Source of the DNA: JAYRWN01 sp041917975
GTDB taxonomy: Bacteria > Bacteroidota > Bacteroidia > Chitinophagales > Saprospiraceae
Assembly (NCBI GenBank): GCA_041917975.1
Contig: JAYRWN010000417.1
Location: forward strand, 1-21,151
DNA: 21,151 nt
Reading direction: 5' to 3'
Part shown: in pieces, positions 1 through 8,942 of the stretch
How positions within the stretch are numbered: the stretch's first letter is position 1
Layout: every line of letters starts with the position of its first letter
The notes under the pieces: generated by a model
Databases searched by the model: none
The model's input: only the letters and a program-made list of their open reading frames with translations
Told to the model about the DNA's origin: nothing
Program-made: the position numbers and the translations under genes

Positions 1-1
1 A

Positions 2-3000
2 GCTCCGGGAGTCAATCGTTATGGCATCATGATCAGCTATCCGACGCCCTCCTTACGGCAAGAATATGGTCCGGATAGCGTCGGAGTTAAATTAATAGGT
101 CATGAATTAGTGTATAAACTTATTGATTCAGTAACCCAAAACTCTTGCTGGGGCCACATCCGCATAGAAGATAAAGCCCCCCCGGTAGTCACTTCCCGTA
201 ACGACACTATCCCGTGTTTGGACGCCTCTTATGCCTCTAGAATGCTGAGCATACAGACGGATGGTTGTGCGGCTGCTTATAATGCCGGACCGAGCGTAAA
301 ATTTATCAATTTGCGCTTTGAGGACTATACCTGCACCGAAAACGCCAATTACACCGGTCGCGTGATTCGTCATTACCGCGTCAGTGACCTGTGGAACAAT
401 ACCGGAGATTATCACGACACGATTTACATCAAACGGCTGGTGATTACACCTGCTTCTTTTATTTGCCCGCCAAAAGATACTATGGTGGATTGTTCCAAGG
501 TAGTCGATGCGGATGGGGATGGTAAAAAAGAAGATATTTTATGGTCTAAATTATTTTACACCGGTGCAGATGGCTACCAGCATCCTTACCCCACCAAAGG
601 CCCGGATGCCTGGGGTGGCAATAATTCTGCTGAATGTCGCGAGGCTTTCCCCGCTCCCGGTATCAGATATGTGCATTATGTCCGCGCTAATCCGACTGAT
701 CTGGTACCCACAGTGCCCCGCGATACCGTCGTCTATATGATTGATCCCCTCCAGAGTGGAGGCAAATGTAACATCACCTGGAAATACGATGACATGGTCA
801 TTCCGTTATGCGGCGCCGGCTATAAAATCCGGAGAACGTGGGAAGTGTATGATTGGTGTAATAAAGTGGATACGCAATGCGTCCAGTGGATCAAAATTAC
901 GGATACTGTTCCGCCAGTCGTAGAGGGTGAAGATCATCTGGCCGTCGTGAAAGATGTGTGGACCTGCACAAACATTAATAGATCACAAAGTTGTGAATAT
1001 AAAATGGTTAGAGATGACCGCCATACAGAATGTGATCATATAGATGACGGTAATTGTCCAAGTTGTATAACTATTCCACAACCGGGAGATGTGCGCTTAC
1101 ATTATGTCTTTAAAGATGACAACAAAAATTACGAACAGGACGAAGATGAATATTTAATACTTCATGATATCGGCCACGCCACGACTGATCCGCACGAATG
1201 TTCGGCCCATATAAACTTCCCTGACTTCAAATCCTGGTTGACCACCACCTCGTGTGAAAAAATTGTGAAGGTATTTTATACGGTTGAATATAATGATCCA
1301 TCTCATCCCGGTAAAATCATTACCCAGCACGGAGAAGTTACCCCAGCTAAGTTCATCTATTTACCGGCCGGCTGGCATTACGTATTGATTACGTTCCGTG
1401 ACGACTGCTGGAATGAAAGTTACTATTGGTGGAGAGTGGCTGTGCACGATGCTACACCGCCTACCCCAGTATGCGATGCTCATACGGTGGTTACCTTAAA
1501 TGATGATGATAAACTTGACCCCAATGATGCCAAATATTGCTGGGCCAGAGTGTATGCCAAAGACCTGGACGACGGCAGTCATGATAATTGTTGCGAAGAT
1601 TTACACTTTGCAGTGGCGCAAATGGACAGCATTGAACATTGGACCACCCATTGGGAAAATTATTTTCACGATTGTTTGGGTGAAACGGCTTTTTATGCCC
1701 ACCAGCAAGAAATCAATGCACTTATTTCCGCCTGGATAGATTGTTTTGTCTTTGCTGAATATTTGGATGTTACCGACTGCGGTACCGAAAACCTGGTCTT
1801 GCGGGTGTATGAAAAATGTGGAGCACCTCATTACGACCCGCATTTGTTTAAGGGTACGGAACATCAGTGGTTATGTTATAACCTGTATGATGACTATGCC
1901 TGCTGGTATGCCTGGAACTTTGACCAGTACGCCACTGGTTATGCCAATCCACGCCCGAATTTGTATTGTAATTATACCAGCGGTTTTAAGTACGGATGGG
2001 AGGTACCTTATTTGGTATACCCTGATTACATTTGTCATTCTGAGGATCAAGCCTGGGAAGAACATCCTAACGGCCATGGGCCCTGGCATAACCTCGTATC
2101 CTGCTCTTTCGAAAGCGAGATATGTGATCCAACCGAAGGTCATATTAATTATAAAAACTGGAAAGCCCGGGTATCCGAAGAAGATCGTAATATCATCAAG
2201 GGCCTCAGCGAGCAGCGCTATTGGTTCCCGCACCTGTCTAACGATTGTATGATTGACCTGGAGAAACAGGACAAAATAGCTCCCATTTGTACGGTGCCTG
2301 CGGATGTAACTTTATATTGTGACGGGACGCCTTACAGCGGAACCATCATCTATGGCAAAGATAAAATAACTTATACTGGTGCAGATGACGCCTGGTTGTT
2401 CTGTGACCGCTCCGATAAAGAAAGAAGCGATTGTCCATTACATAACTCTACGGCTAATACATATTCCACCGGTATCAATGGATCTACAGATGGAGATAAG
2501 ACGCTGGAATGGTGTTATAAAAGCGGACCTGTTAATGACCAGTATGGCCGTTACCAGGGCTACTATGGCGCTCAACCGGGCCATGGTGATGAAACGACCT
2601 GTCCCGCTTATGGTGACCACTTTTATAAGCCGATTTATTGTCGCCTGTGGTTATTATTAGATCAATTCGAAGATTCTACCGGTGCACGTATAGATCCTAC
2701 GGACTATTTTGCCGATGACGAGGATGTCATCGTAAAAGAATGCAGCGGATACGATATAGACCATGTGGATTCAGGTGTGCTTAACGAATGTGGTGTCGGC
2801 ACCTTGACCCGTACCTGGACCATCGTGGAAAAATGTGTGCCACACAGCCGCACCTATTGTTACCAGAAAGTGGAGGTCAAAGGTCGTTCGGATTTTGAAG
2901 TTTGTTTCCCCAAAGACATTGTCATCGAATGTGAAGATGCCGACGATATTTTACCGGAAGCCTTGGATGAAGAGTTTGGAAAATATAGCGGTACGCCAAA

Positions 3001-4294
3001 AATAACCGACGATGATTGTGAACTCATCGGTATTCATTATGAAGATGAAGAGTTTACTTTAGAAATCGGCATAGAGGGAGCGTGCCGGAAAGTGGTGCGG
3101 ACCTGGACCATTATCGATTGGTGTGTGTATAATCCTGATGCACTCCATCATGCTCCGGACATTATACTGGATGATCGCGAAAACGCCGGATTGGATCGTG
3201 AATGTGTGATTCGTTGTTTGAAAGATGATGGTGACGGGTATGTGACCTACCGCCAGATCATCAAGATTATCGACCTTAATGCTCCGGTATTAACTTGCCC
3301 TACCGATAAAGAAATATGCAATACCAGCAGCGATTGTTTGGCTGAAGCCATCAGTTTACCATTGGGATCGGCTAGGGACGGCTGCACACCGGACGATGAA
3401 CTCAGATACCGGTATTTGATTGAACATACCGAAACGAGTGAATATCATGCCGGCAATGGTAATGTATTTAATGGCACTCTGGGATTTGGTCATCATATTG
3501 TAACCTTAATCGCCAGCGACCGTTGCGGTAATGAAGATACTTGTTCCTTCCTGGTAGAAATACGCGACTGCAAGTTGCCGACACCGTATTGTTTGCGCGG
3601 TGTGGCTACCGTGTTGATGCCGAGTTCAGGTAGTGTAGAAGTTTGGGCTAAAGACCTGGATGCCAATAGTTTTGATAACTGTACGGATCAGGAAGATCTT
3701 CGTTTTACATTTGATGCAGCGGGCTTAGAACCCTCCCGGACTTTTACTTGTGCCAATATTCCTAACGGCATTGAGGCCCGGTTGAATGTAGATATCTACG
3801 TTTGGGACGAAGACGGCAATTCTGATTTTTGCCGTACGACCATCTTATTGCAGGATGGTGCCGGCAATATTTGTCCGAATGCCAGCCCCGGTCAGTTTAC
3901 GGATACGCAAAGTGGACTGCAGTCTAATGCCATTGTTACAGCTAATGGAACGAAATCCACGTTAGTGGATGATCATACGGTGTACATCCGCAGTGATCAG
4001 GATGAATTACAAGAGATAAGCGTTGAAGACGGACGGGTGATGTTGTACCAAAATCAGCCCAACCCATTCAATGCCGAAACGTCCATCATGTTTTACCTGG
4101 AGGATAAACAACAAATTACTTTAAGAATACTTGACCTTCAGGGCAAACAAATCTGGCGCACACAAGGCCAATTTGACCGCGGCCTCCATACGGTAAAAGT
4201 AAATGAGGTGCTCAAAGGAATTCAAGGGATGCTCTTCTATGAATTGCAAACCTCAGAAGTGAATTACCTGCGCAAGATGATCCGAATAAATTAA
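2..4294 (+). CDS. Giant Cys-rich secreted protein with T9SS C-terminal sorting domain (5' partial)
   Basis: The frame is open to the left edge, and the first ATG (position 29) is followed by no signal peptide, so the true start lies upstream. Residues are counted from that ATG. The protein is rich in Cys, Asp and aromatic residues and carries degenerate repeats. Linkers of the type APPVV/VPPVV/IAPIC/APVLTCP occur near residues 50, 293, 749 and 1085. An RTW...DWC-like motif occurs near 268, 927 and 1024. A longer unit with a WA(R/E)V..AKDLD...DNC core appears near 505-525 and again near 1205-1225. These resemble the HYR/Ig-like modules of Saprospiria surface proteins. The last ~80 residues begin with NQPNPFN and end in a short beta-strand-rich tail, the type A T9SS sorting domain, so the protein should cross the outer membrane and be attached or released. 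Ligand and function are unknown; adhesion or matrix is a guess. It is followed by an intrinsic terminator. Confidence 0.85.
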   Translation, partial: APGVNRYGIMISYPTPSLRQEYGPDSVGVKLIGHELVYKLIDSVTQNSCWGHIRIEDKAPPVVTSRNDTIPCLDASYASRMLSIQTDGCAAAYNAGPSVKFINLRFEDYTCTENANYTGRVIRHYRVSDLWNNTGDYHDTIYIKRLVITPASFICPPKDTMVDCSKVVDADGDGKKEDILWSKLFYTGADGYQHPYPTKGPDAWGGNNSAECREAFPAPGIRYVHYVRANPTDLVPTVPRDTVVYMIDPLQSGGKCNITWKYDDMVIPLCGAGYKIRRTWEVYDWCNKVDTQCVQWIKITDTVPPVVEGEDHLAVVKDVWTCTNINRSQSCEYKMVRDDRHTECDHIDDGNCPSCITIPQPGDVRLHYVFKDDNKNYEQDEDEYLILHDIGHATTDPHECSAHINFPDFKSWLTTTSCEKIVKVFYTVEYNDPSHPGKIITQHGEVTPAKFIYLPAGWHYVLITFRDDCWNESYYWWRVAVHDATPPTPVCDAHTVVTLNDDDKLDPNDAKYCWARVYAKDLDDGSHDNCCEDLHFAVAQMDSIEHWTTHWENYFHDCLGETAFYAHQQEINALISAWIDCFVFAEYLDVTDCGTENLVLRVYEKCGAPHYDPHLFKGTEHQWLCYNLYDDYACWYAWNFDQYATGYANPRPNLYCNYTSGFKYGWEVPYLVYPDYICHSEDQAWEEHPNGHGPWHNLVSCSFESEICDPTEGHINYKNWKARVSEEDRNIIKGLSEQRYWFPHLSNDCMIDLEKQDKIAPICTVPADVTLYCDGTPYSGTIIYGKDKITYTGADDAWLFCDRSDKERSDCPLHNSTANTYSTGINGSTDGDKTLEWCYKSGPVNDQYGRYQGYYGAQPGHGDETTCPAYGDHFYKPIYCRLWLLLDQFEDSTGARIDPTDYFADDEDVIVKECSGYDIDHVDSGVLNECGVGTLTRTWTIVEKCVPHSRTYCYQKVEVKGRSDFEVCFPKDIVIECEDADDILPEALDEEFGKYSGTPKITDDDCELIGIHYEDEEFTLEIGIEGACRKVVRTWTIIDWCVYNPDALHHAPDIILDDRENAGLDRECVIRCLKDDGDGYVTYRQIIKIIDLNAPVLTCPTDKEICNTSSDCLAEAISLPLGSARDGCTPDDELRYRYLIEHTETSEYHAGNGNVFNGTLGFGHHIVTLIASDRCGNEDTCSFLVEIRDCKLPTPYCLRGVATVLMPSSGSVEVWAKDLDANSFDNCTDQEDLRFTFDAAGLEPSRTFTCANIPNGIEARLNVDIYVWDEDGNSDFCRTTILLQDGAGNICPNASPGQFTDTQSGLQSNAIVTANGTKSTLVDDHTVYIRSDQDELQEISVEDGRVMLYQNQPNPFNAETSIMFYLEDKQQITLRILDLQGKQIWRTQGQFDRGLHTVKVNEVLKGIQGMLFYELQTSEVNYLRKMIRIN

Positions 4295-4322
4295 AAACGT
4301 ATAATTAACATCTTTACCCCGG

Positions 4323-4360
4323 ACAGCCACCAGATTTAAACTGGTGGCTGTTTTAGTTTT
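4323..4360 (+). terminator. Rho-independent terminator after the giant T9SS protein
   Basis: A perfect 11-bp inverted repeat (ACAGCCACCAG at 4323-4333, CTGGTGGCTGT at 4341-4351) with a 7-base loop is followed directly by the T-rich run TTTAGTTTT. It lies 28 bases after the stop codon of the upstream gene. Stem length, GC content and T tract all fit an intrinsic terminator. Confidence 0.88.
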
Positions 4361-4945
4361 ATCAAAACATGAATTATGCTCTGATCAATATAATCCGACC
4401 TTTTCAGGCAAATCATTTTGCTGGACCAATTTTTAATTATTCTGAGAAAATCAAAGGAGAATTTCACCAAACATTATTGCACCGCCATGGAAGTCCTTTA
4501 TTTTCCCGCGGATCACAAGGATTCCTGCAGAATTATTTGATATAGAAATTTTTAATTTCTTGTGATGAGTTTTTGACTATTTTGGGTCAGACAACCTGGC
4601 TGATCAATTAAAAAATAAATAAAATAAATATTAAATTCAAAAATAATTATCAAGCCAATTTTAAAAATTGTAGACTATTTATTTAATGTATTATAGTATT
4701 ATCAATCATTCAAAGTAAACTCACCCATTTACATTGCGCACTCTCATCTTCATTTATTAGATTCCGACACCTGTAGCATAGAAAATAATTAAACAGAAAT
4801 TTAATTCTTGAGAGCCCCTAACATAATTCAAATTAAATAGCTAAAACGAATTTAGTTTGTAGACGGTATAAATTTTATTAGGGTGAACTTATTCTATGTC
4901 CTCTGATTGTACACGGATTATTGCACCAGTCGAATTTTTCCCAGC
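4361..4945. other. AT-rich intergenic region between convergent genes
   Basis: This stretch of nearly 600 bases separates the 3' ends of two convergent genes, so it need not hold promoters for either. It is strongly AT-rich with low-complexity A/T runs around 4610-4650. No convincing ORF or known RNA family was recognised. It holds short inverted repeats: one at 4512-4566 (listed separately) and a 15-bp near-palindrome at 4656-4670 (CAATTTT-A-AAAATTG). The length is unusual for a convergent gap. It may be decayed sequence or hold an unrecognised small RNA. Confidence 0.5.
4512..4566. repeat. Nested inverted repeats in the convergent gap
   Basis: Outer arms ATCACAAG (4512-4519) and CTTGTGAT (4559-4566) are perfect reverse complements. 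They enclose a second perfect hairpin, AGAAATT (4544-4550), TTT loop, AATTTCT (4554-4560), which overlaps the right outer arm by two bases, so the two stems partly compete. The structure could be an RNA hairpin or a chance result of AT-rich sequence. No T tract follows the outer stem. Confidence 0.3.
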
Positions 4946-7042
4946 CTAATTTTTTAATTTACGCTGCAAGAATTCTGCCGTACGGCTGAGCACTTCTTTC
5001 CAGTTGCGATGCAATAAAAAACCATGCACATCATCTGGCATAATAAATAATTCGTGCTCTATATTTCGTTGGCGTAAAGCTTCCACCAAATTGACGGATT
5101 CGCTAAAGGGAACATTGCGATCATCATCGGCATGAATGATTAAAACCGGTGATTTCCAGCCGTCCATAAAAGAAATAGGGGAGCTCGCCCTGGCTTTGGC
5201 CGCCAGTTCCGGATGGTCTAAGGCATTGTACTCCGGGTGAAAGTTTTTAATGATAGGATTCCAGTCGTACACCCCATGGATGTTCACTCCGGCCGCAAAC
5301 AGATCAGATGCCCTGGCTAATCCAAGGGCGGTAAGATAACCGCCATAAGAACCTCCCCACAACCCTATTTTGCCCGCCTCTACATCAGCCCGTTGTTGTA
5401 AATATTTTCCCGCACCCAGCAGATCATTAAATTCACTGGCTCCGTCGGCTCCAAAGTTTTTAGCCTCGCGAAATTTTAGGCCATATCCCGTACCGCTGCG
5501 GTAGTTCAGGGATAACACCACAAATCCCTGGCTGGCGAGATATTGATTTAAGGCATAGGTGTGGTGATAATATTCAAGGTTATGAAACCCGAGGTACATT
5601 TGGCGACGTGAACCGCCGTGGGTGAATATGACTGCCGGATGTTTCATCCCGGCCGTATGGCCTGGGGGCAGGAATAATTGAGCCGGTGCCGACAGGCCAT
5701 CTGTGGCCTGAATAGTCACTGCTTCCGGTTTGACCAAAAGAGTACTGGGAAATTTAGCCGGTTTGAGCTGAGGCGCCAGGTCGGTGATCTGCCCATCGGT
5801 AGATAAAAAAGAAGCCTGCGCCGGAGTGGTCGCCCCGGAAGCCATAAAAGCAATCCGTCCGCTCAACGTTTGCACCGGAGCCCATTCTATACCCTCGCCT
5901 TTAGTGAGTTGGGTTAAGGTGGCATCCGCCGGATTCACTTGCCAGATGTGCTGACGGTCAGCATCCTCCTGATTGGAGGAAAATAAGATGATATCCTGGT
6001 TAAAACTGGCCGAAACGTATTGTACTTCAAATAGCCCGGGGGTTAAACAGCGTGCTTCTCCACCACTGGCCGGTAAACTGTATAAATGCAGATAACCATC
6101 ACCTTCCCAGGGGAACACCAGATGATCTCCACTCCAATACATTTGTTTGGCTGACCAAATATCCTGGTAAATGCTGCCGGGGCCTGACTTCGCCTGCCAG
6201 GCCTGGTAAACGCTATCGGTCACCAAATCGGCCACCTGGATGGACCAGGGTATTCCCTCCGGACGGGCGATAAATAGATACACTTGCGATTCGTGCGGTT
6301 CGCGGATAAAGGCTATTTTGCGGCTGTCCGGTGACCACACCGGATGATGATCATGATCCAGTGAAGGGCTGAGATATTTTATGGTGCGGCTGGTGCTGTG
6401 GTATACGCCCACATAACTGTGATCACCCCGCTGCGACACGAAAGCCAGTTGTTTGCCATCTGGAGACCACACCGGTTGCATGACCTGCCCACGGATGGTA
6501 AAAAGTTGCTTGCCCGGCGTTTTGTCTTGCAGACTTTTAGTGTATAACATCCCCTGGCGGAGATACAAGAAGGAACGGCCGTCCGGGTTCAGGATGGGCT
6601 GCGATCCCGTGATGATGTGGCGTTGATTTTTACCCTGGAGGTCGATGAACCAGATGTCCCGTGTTGGCCAATCGGCTGGGCTGGTGGGTGCCGGAATTTC
6701 TCCTTGCCGGTTGGGCGCACCGCCTCGTACAAACAGTAGGCCGCTGGCATTAGGTAAAAGCATGAGGTCTGTGATCTCCTGGCCATCATCTTTGTCGTAA
6801 ATGGTGAGTTTGCGGGCTTTGTCCCCCGGACGGTCGGTGTACATGATGTTGCGGGCGCCCCGCTCATTGATCACCCAGGCTAAACCACCGCCGTAAGGGG
6901 CCGCAGTGAGTTGGGTAGGGAAAGGGGCACTGAGCAGGTCATCTAATTTTACCGCTGGCTGTGCCGTAAGGACTGCGCTCAAGGCCAGCGAATACACAAG
7001 GCTGAAGAAGGTGCGCCGAGGACATCTGATCATATTGTTCAT
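4946..7042 (-). CDS. Exported S9 family prolyl-oligopeptidase-like serine peptidase
   Basis: The frame opens with TTG at 7045, but the adjacent ATG at 7042 is the likely start (698 residues, numbered from it). MIRCPRRTFF followed by a hydrophobic stretch ending ...LTAQ is a signal peptide, so the enzyme acts in the periplasm. Residues ~35-425 hold WD40/PD40-like beta-propeller repeats with WSPDG/WSPDS motifs near 193 and 237. Residues ~445-698 form the alpha/beta hydrolase domain. The nucleophile is Ser565 in GGSYGGY, the acid Asp641 in HADDDRNV, and the base His673 in DDVHGF, so the triad is complete. Members cleave dipeptides or N-acylated residues from short peptides; this resembles the dipeptidyl peptidase/acylaminoacyl peptidase branch, and substrate specificity cannot be read here. 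It is convergent with the giant T9SS gene and divergent from the membrane protein at 7222. Confidence 0.9.
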   Translation of the reverse strand: MNNMIRCPRRTFFSLVYSLALSAVLTAQPAVKLDDLLSAPFPTQLTAAPYGGGLAWVINERGARNIMYTDRPGDKARKLTIYDKDDGQEITDLMLLPNASGLLFVRGGAPNRQGEIPAPTSPADWPTRDIWFIDLQGKNQRHIITGSQPILNPDGRSFLYLRQGMLYTKSLQDKTPGKQLFTIRGQVMQPVWSPDGKQLAFVSQRGDHSYVGVYHSTSRTIKYLSPSLDHDHHPVWSPDSRKIAFIREPHESQVYLFIARPEGIPWSIQVADLVTDSVYQAWQAKSGPGSIYQDIWSAKQMYWSGDHLVFPWEGDGYLHLYSLPASGGEARCLTPGLFEVQYVSASFNQDIILFSSNQEDADRQHIWQVNPADATLTQLTKGEGIEWAPVQTLSGRIAFMASGATTPAQASFLSTDGQITDLAPQLKPAKFPSTLLVKPEAVTIQATDGLSAPAQLFLPPGHTAGMKHPAVIFTHGGSRRQMYLGFHNLEYYHHTYALNQYLASQGFVVLSLNYRSGTGYGLKFREAKNFGADGASEFNDLLGAGKYLQQRADVEAGKIGLWGGSYGGYLTALGLARASDLFAAGVNIHGVYDWNPIIKNFHPEYNALDHPELAAKARASSPISFMDGWKSPVLIIHADDDRNVPFSESVNLVEALRQRNIEHELFIMPDDVHGFLLHRNWKEVLSRTAEFLQRKLKN

Positions 7043-7221
7043 CAATTGAGGGGATAATTGGTCCGTAAAAGTACTAATTTGAAAAGCTTTACTATAAATG
7101 ATTTTTTTGGACCATAGGCTATCGTGAGGTAACTTGACGGAAAATTTCTAGCATTTATCGTAAATTGTTGGGGCTCGTTAGCTTAACGGCCAGATTTGAA
7201 AGATGAAAAAAAACATAAGCC

Positions 7222-7653
7222 ATGGCAGAAATTCGTATCAATGGTAATTTTTGGGTCGGCATATTAGTAATGGCCGCCGTGTTTTTAGGTTTGTTTTTTC
7301 TGGCCAAAGGACTCTTCGTCATTTTGTCCTGGATAGCGCCGGTTTTGCTTATCGCCACCGCTGTGCTTAGGTATCAGGTTTTTATTGACTTTGGCAAAGC
7401 CATTTATAAGCTATTAAAACATCAGCCTCTGTTTGGTATTGCCGCCATTATCCTCTCCATCGTTGGACTTCCTTTTTTAAGCCTTGCTTTGTTCGGGAAA
7501 GCTTTATTGGACCGCCGGATCATTAAATTTCAACGTGACCGGGAGAAGTCTATCCATGGAGAATTAGTAAATTATGAAGAGATGGATCTGCCCCAGCCGG
7601 AAAAACAGCGACCGTCTCCTGCGGATACTGATTATGATAATCTGATTAAATAA
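7222..7653 (+). CDS. Small integral membrane protein, unknown function
   Basis: This 143-residue protein is not assigned to a named family. Residues ~10-48 form two closely spaced hydrophobic segments, and ~66-92 a third, each broken by Lys/Arg residues. The last ~50 residues are hydrophilic and charged with a Pro/Gln/Glu-rich tail, probably cytoplasmic. The ATG at 7222 has no good Shine-Dalgarno sequence. The gene lies 18 bases before the glycosyltransferase frame on the same strand and in the same reading frame, so the two are probably co-transcribed. A role in envelope or glycan assembly is suggested only by that neighbour. Confidence 0.7.
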   Translation: MAEIRINGNFWVGILVMAAVFLGLFFLAKGLFVILSWIAPVLLIATAVLRYQVFIDFGKAIYKLLKHQPLFGIAAIILSIVGLPFLSLALFGKALLDRRIIKFQRDREKSIHGELVNYEEMDLPQPEKQRPSPADTDYDNLIK

Positions 7654-7671
7654 TTAGCTCCAGACTCACTC

Positions 7672-8787
7672 GTGGTCACCGCCTATGAGGTGTTGTTTAT
7701 GGCCGGGTTTCTGACCCTGGGCTTTTATTTGGCCTGGATCATCTGGTTAATCGGTCAATGGCGCCGCCCAAATGCCGTCGTATCTAGGCCACCTGGTGTG
7801 GAATCTCTGAGTACCGTAGTTATTGCAGCACGCAATGAATCCGCCGGATTACCAGGACTGATGAACTGTCTGGCGACCCAAACCTTTAACGTGCCGGTTG
7901 TTCTGGTTGATGATCATTCAACTGATGACACTGCTCAATTAATAAAGTCCTGGCCTTTAGTGCATTATATCAGCTTGCCACCTCATCAGCAGGGCAAAAA
8001 GGCCGCTTTGAGCGCAGCCATTGCCGCCGCTGAGACTCCTTTTATCCTGTCTACCGATGCCGATGTAATCCTATCGCCGGGATGGTCGTTGTTGCTGACG
8101 GAGCGTTTGGCCGGAGGGGCCCAGGCGGTTACCGGACCGTTGTTGATCCCGGAAGGCCAGGGTTTATTGCATAGATTACAACAATGGGATTTATTATCCT
8201 TTGTGGGTATTACTGCCGCCGGACTAAAAAGTGGGCTATATGTCCTGGCCAATGGTGCAAACATCGGTTTTTCCAAGCAGGCTTTTCAGGAGACCGGAGG
8301 ATATTCTGCTCATCAGCATTTTCCGGGTGGCGATGATGTATTTACCGTCGCTGCCATAGCCAGGCGCTACCCCGGTCGCACGGTTTATCTGCAGGACCCG
8401 GAAGCTAGTGTATTTACACGACCGCAATTATCGTGGCGTGCGCTGTTTATGCAGCGGAAACGGTGGGGTGCAAAACTGTCGGCCATGGCGCAGCCCTGGT
8501 TATGGGTTTTGGTCAGTACCATCTTGGCTTCCCAACTTTTTTGGGTTATATTTTTCCTGGCGGCCTGGATAAAACCCGTTTTTTGGATCTATTTCATGCT
8601 TTATAGCGCCCTCAAGTTGAGTTTCGAATATAGATACTTAAGTGAGCTGGCCCGATTTGCCCGCCTGTCCTTACGCTGGTGGGATCTGTTATGGTTAAGC
8701 CCGGTGCATGGTTTGTTTTTGTGGATCACTGCATTGGTGGCCGTGTGGCCGGGAGGGTATCACTGGAAAGGTCGGCGATTCTCCTGA
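7672..8787 (+). CDS. Membrane-anchored family 2 glycosyltransferase
   Basis: A GT-A fold transferase of 371 residues from the GTG at 7672. An N-terminal membrane segment (residues ~8-27) precedes the catalytic domain, which shows VVIAARNE (49-56), VLVDDHSTDDT (78-87 region), the DxD-type motif STDADV (Asp129, Asp131), a GGDD acidic motif (219-222) in the position of the catalytic base, and QRKRW (261-265), the QxxRW signature of processive beta-glycosyltransferases. About three hydrophobic segments follow (residues ~273-350). It probably transfers a sugar from a nucleotide-sugar at the inner membrane to a lipid or growing glycan; sugar and acceptor are unknown. Start choice is uncertain: ATG at 7699 has GAGGTG six bases upstream and would remove nine residues without losing a motif. 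The end, WKGRRF, looks like a natural C-terminus. Confidence 0.85.
   Translation: MVTAYEVLFMAGFLTLGFYLAWIIWLIGQWRRPNAVVSRPPGVESLSTVVIAARNESAGLPGLMNCLATQTFNVPVVLVDDHSTDDTAQLIKSWPLVHYISLPPHQQGKKAALSAAIAAAETPFILSTDADVILSPGWSLLLTERLAGGAQAVTGPLLIPEGQGLLHRLQQWDLLSFVGITAAGLKSGLYVLANGANIGFSKQAFQETGGYSAHQHFPGGDDVFTVAAIARRYPGRTVYLQDPEASVFTRPQLSWRALFMQRKRWGAKLSAMAQPWLWVLVSTILASQLFWVIFFLAAWIKPVFWIYFMLYSALKLSFEYRYLSELARFARLSLRWWDLLWLSPVHGLFLWITALVAVWPGGYHWKGRRFS
7687..7692 (+). promoter_or_regulatory. Possible Shine-Dalgarno supporting an internal start of the glycosyltransferase
   Basis: GAGGTG lies six bases upstream of ATG 7699, whereas the longer GTG start at 7672 has no such element. This favours the shorter protein, but Bacteroidota depend little on Shine-Dalgarno pairing, so the point is open. 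Confidence 0.35.
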
Positions 8788-8788
8788 C

Positions 8789-8896
8789 TTGTCATCAACT
8801 CTGGGTGATTTTCGTCATTTATTGGATGATTATCTGTTGAGCCTGGTCTTGCTGGTTGGTATATTAACCGCAATTGATTATTTTTACCTGCCCTAA
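8789..8896 (+). CDS. Possible 35-residue single-pass membrane peptide
   Basis: Immediately after the glycosyltransferase stop (8785-8787), in another frame, a TTG opens a 35-codon frame. It has an acidic start (LGDFRHLLDDY) followed by a continuous hydrophobic stretch (LLSLVLLVGILTAI) and a DYFYLP end before TAA. This looks like a membrane helix rather than random sequence. The frame is open further upstream inside the glycosyltransferase gene, so it may be a shadow. No ribosome binding site is visible, and no family was recognised. Confidence 0.2.
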   Translation: MSSTLGDFRHLLDDYLLSLVLLVGILTAIDYFYLP

Positions 8897-8942
8897 AAAT
8901 TTAGCAACGTTTAATTATTTTGTCTCTCTTAAATTATAATAA

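Noticed and set aside
1746..2252. A 168-codon ORF in another plus-strand frame of the giant T9SS gene, with a minus-strand counterpart
   Set aside because: The main frame is continuous with Cys-rich repeat character on both sides; the alternatives look like low-information shadows.
7043..7045. TTG as start of the S9 peptidase
   Set aside because: An ATG follows immediately at 7042 and gives a good signal peptide; the extra codon adds nothing.
7046..7221. Paired divergent promoters between the S9 peptidase and membrane protein genes
   Set aside because: Promoters must lie here, but only weak TAnnTTTG-like matches with poor spacing were found on both strands.
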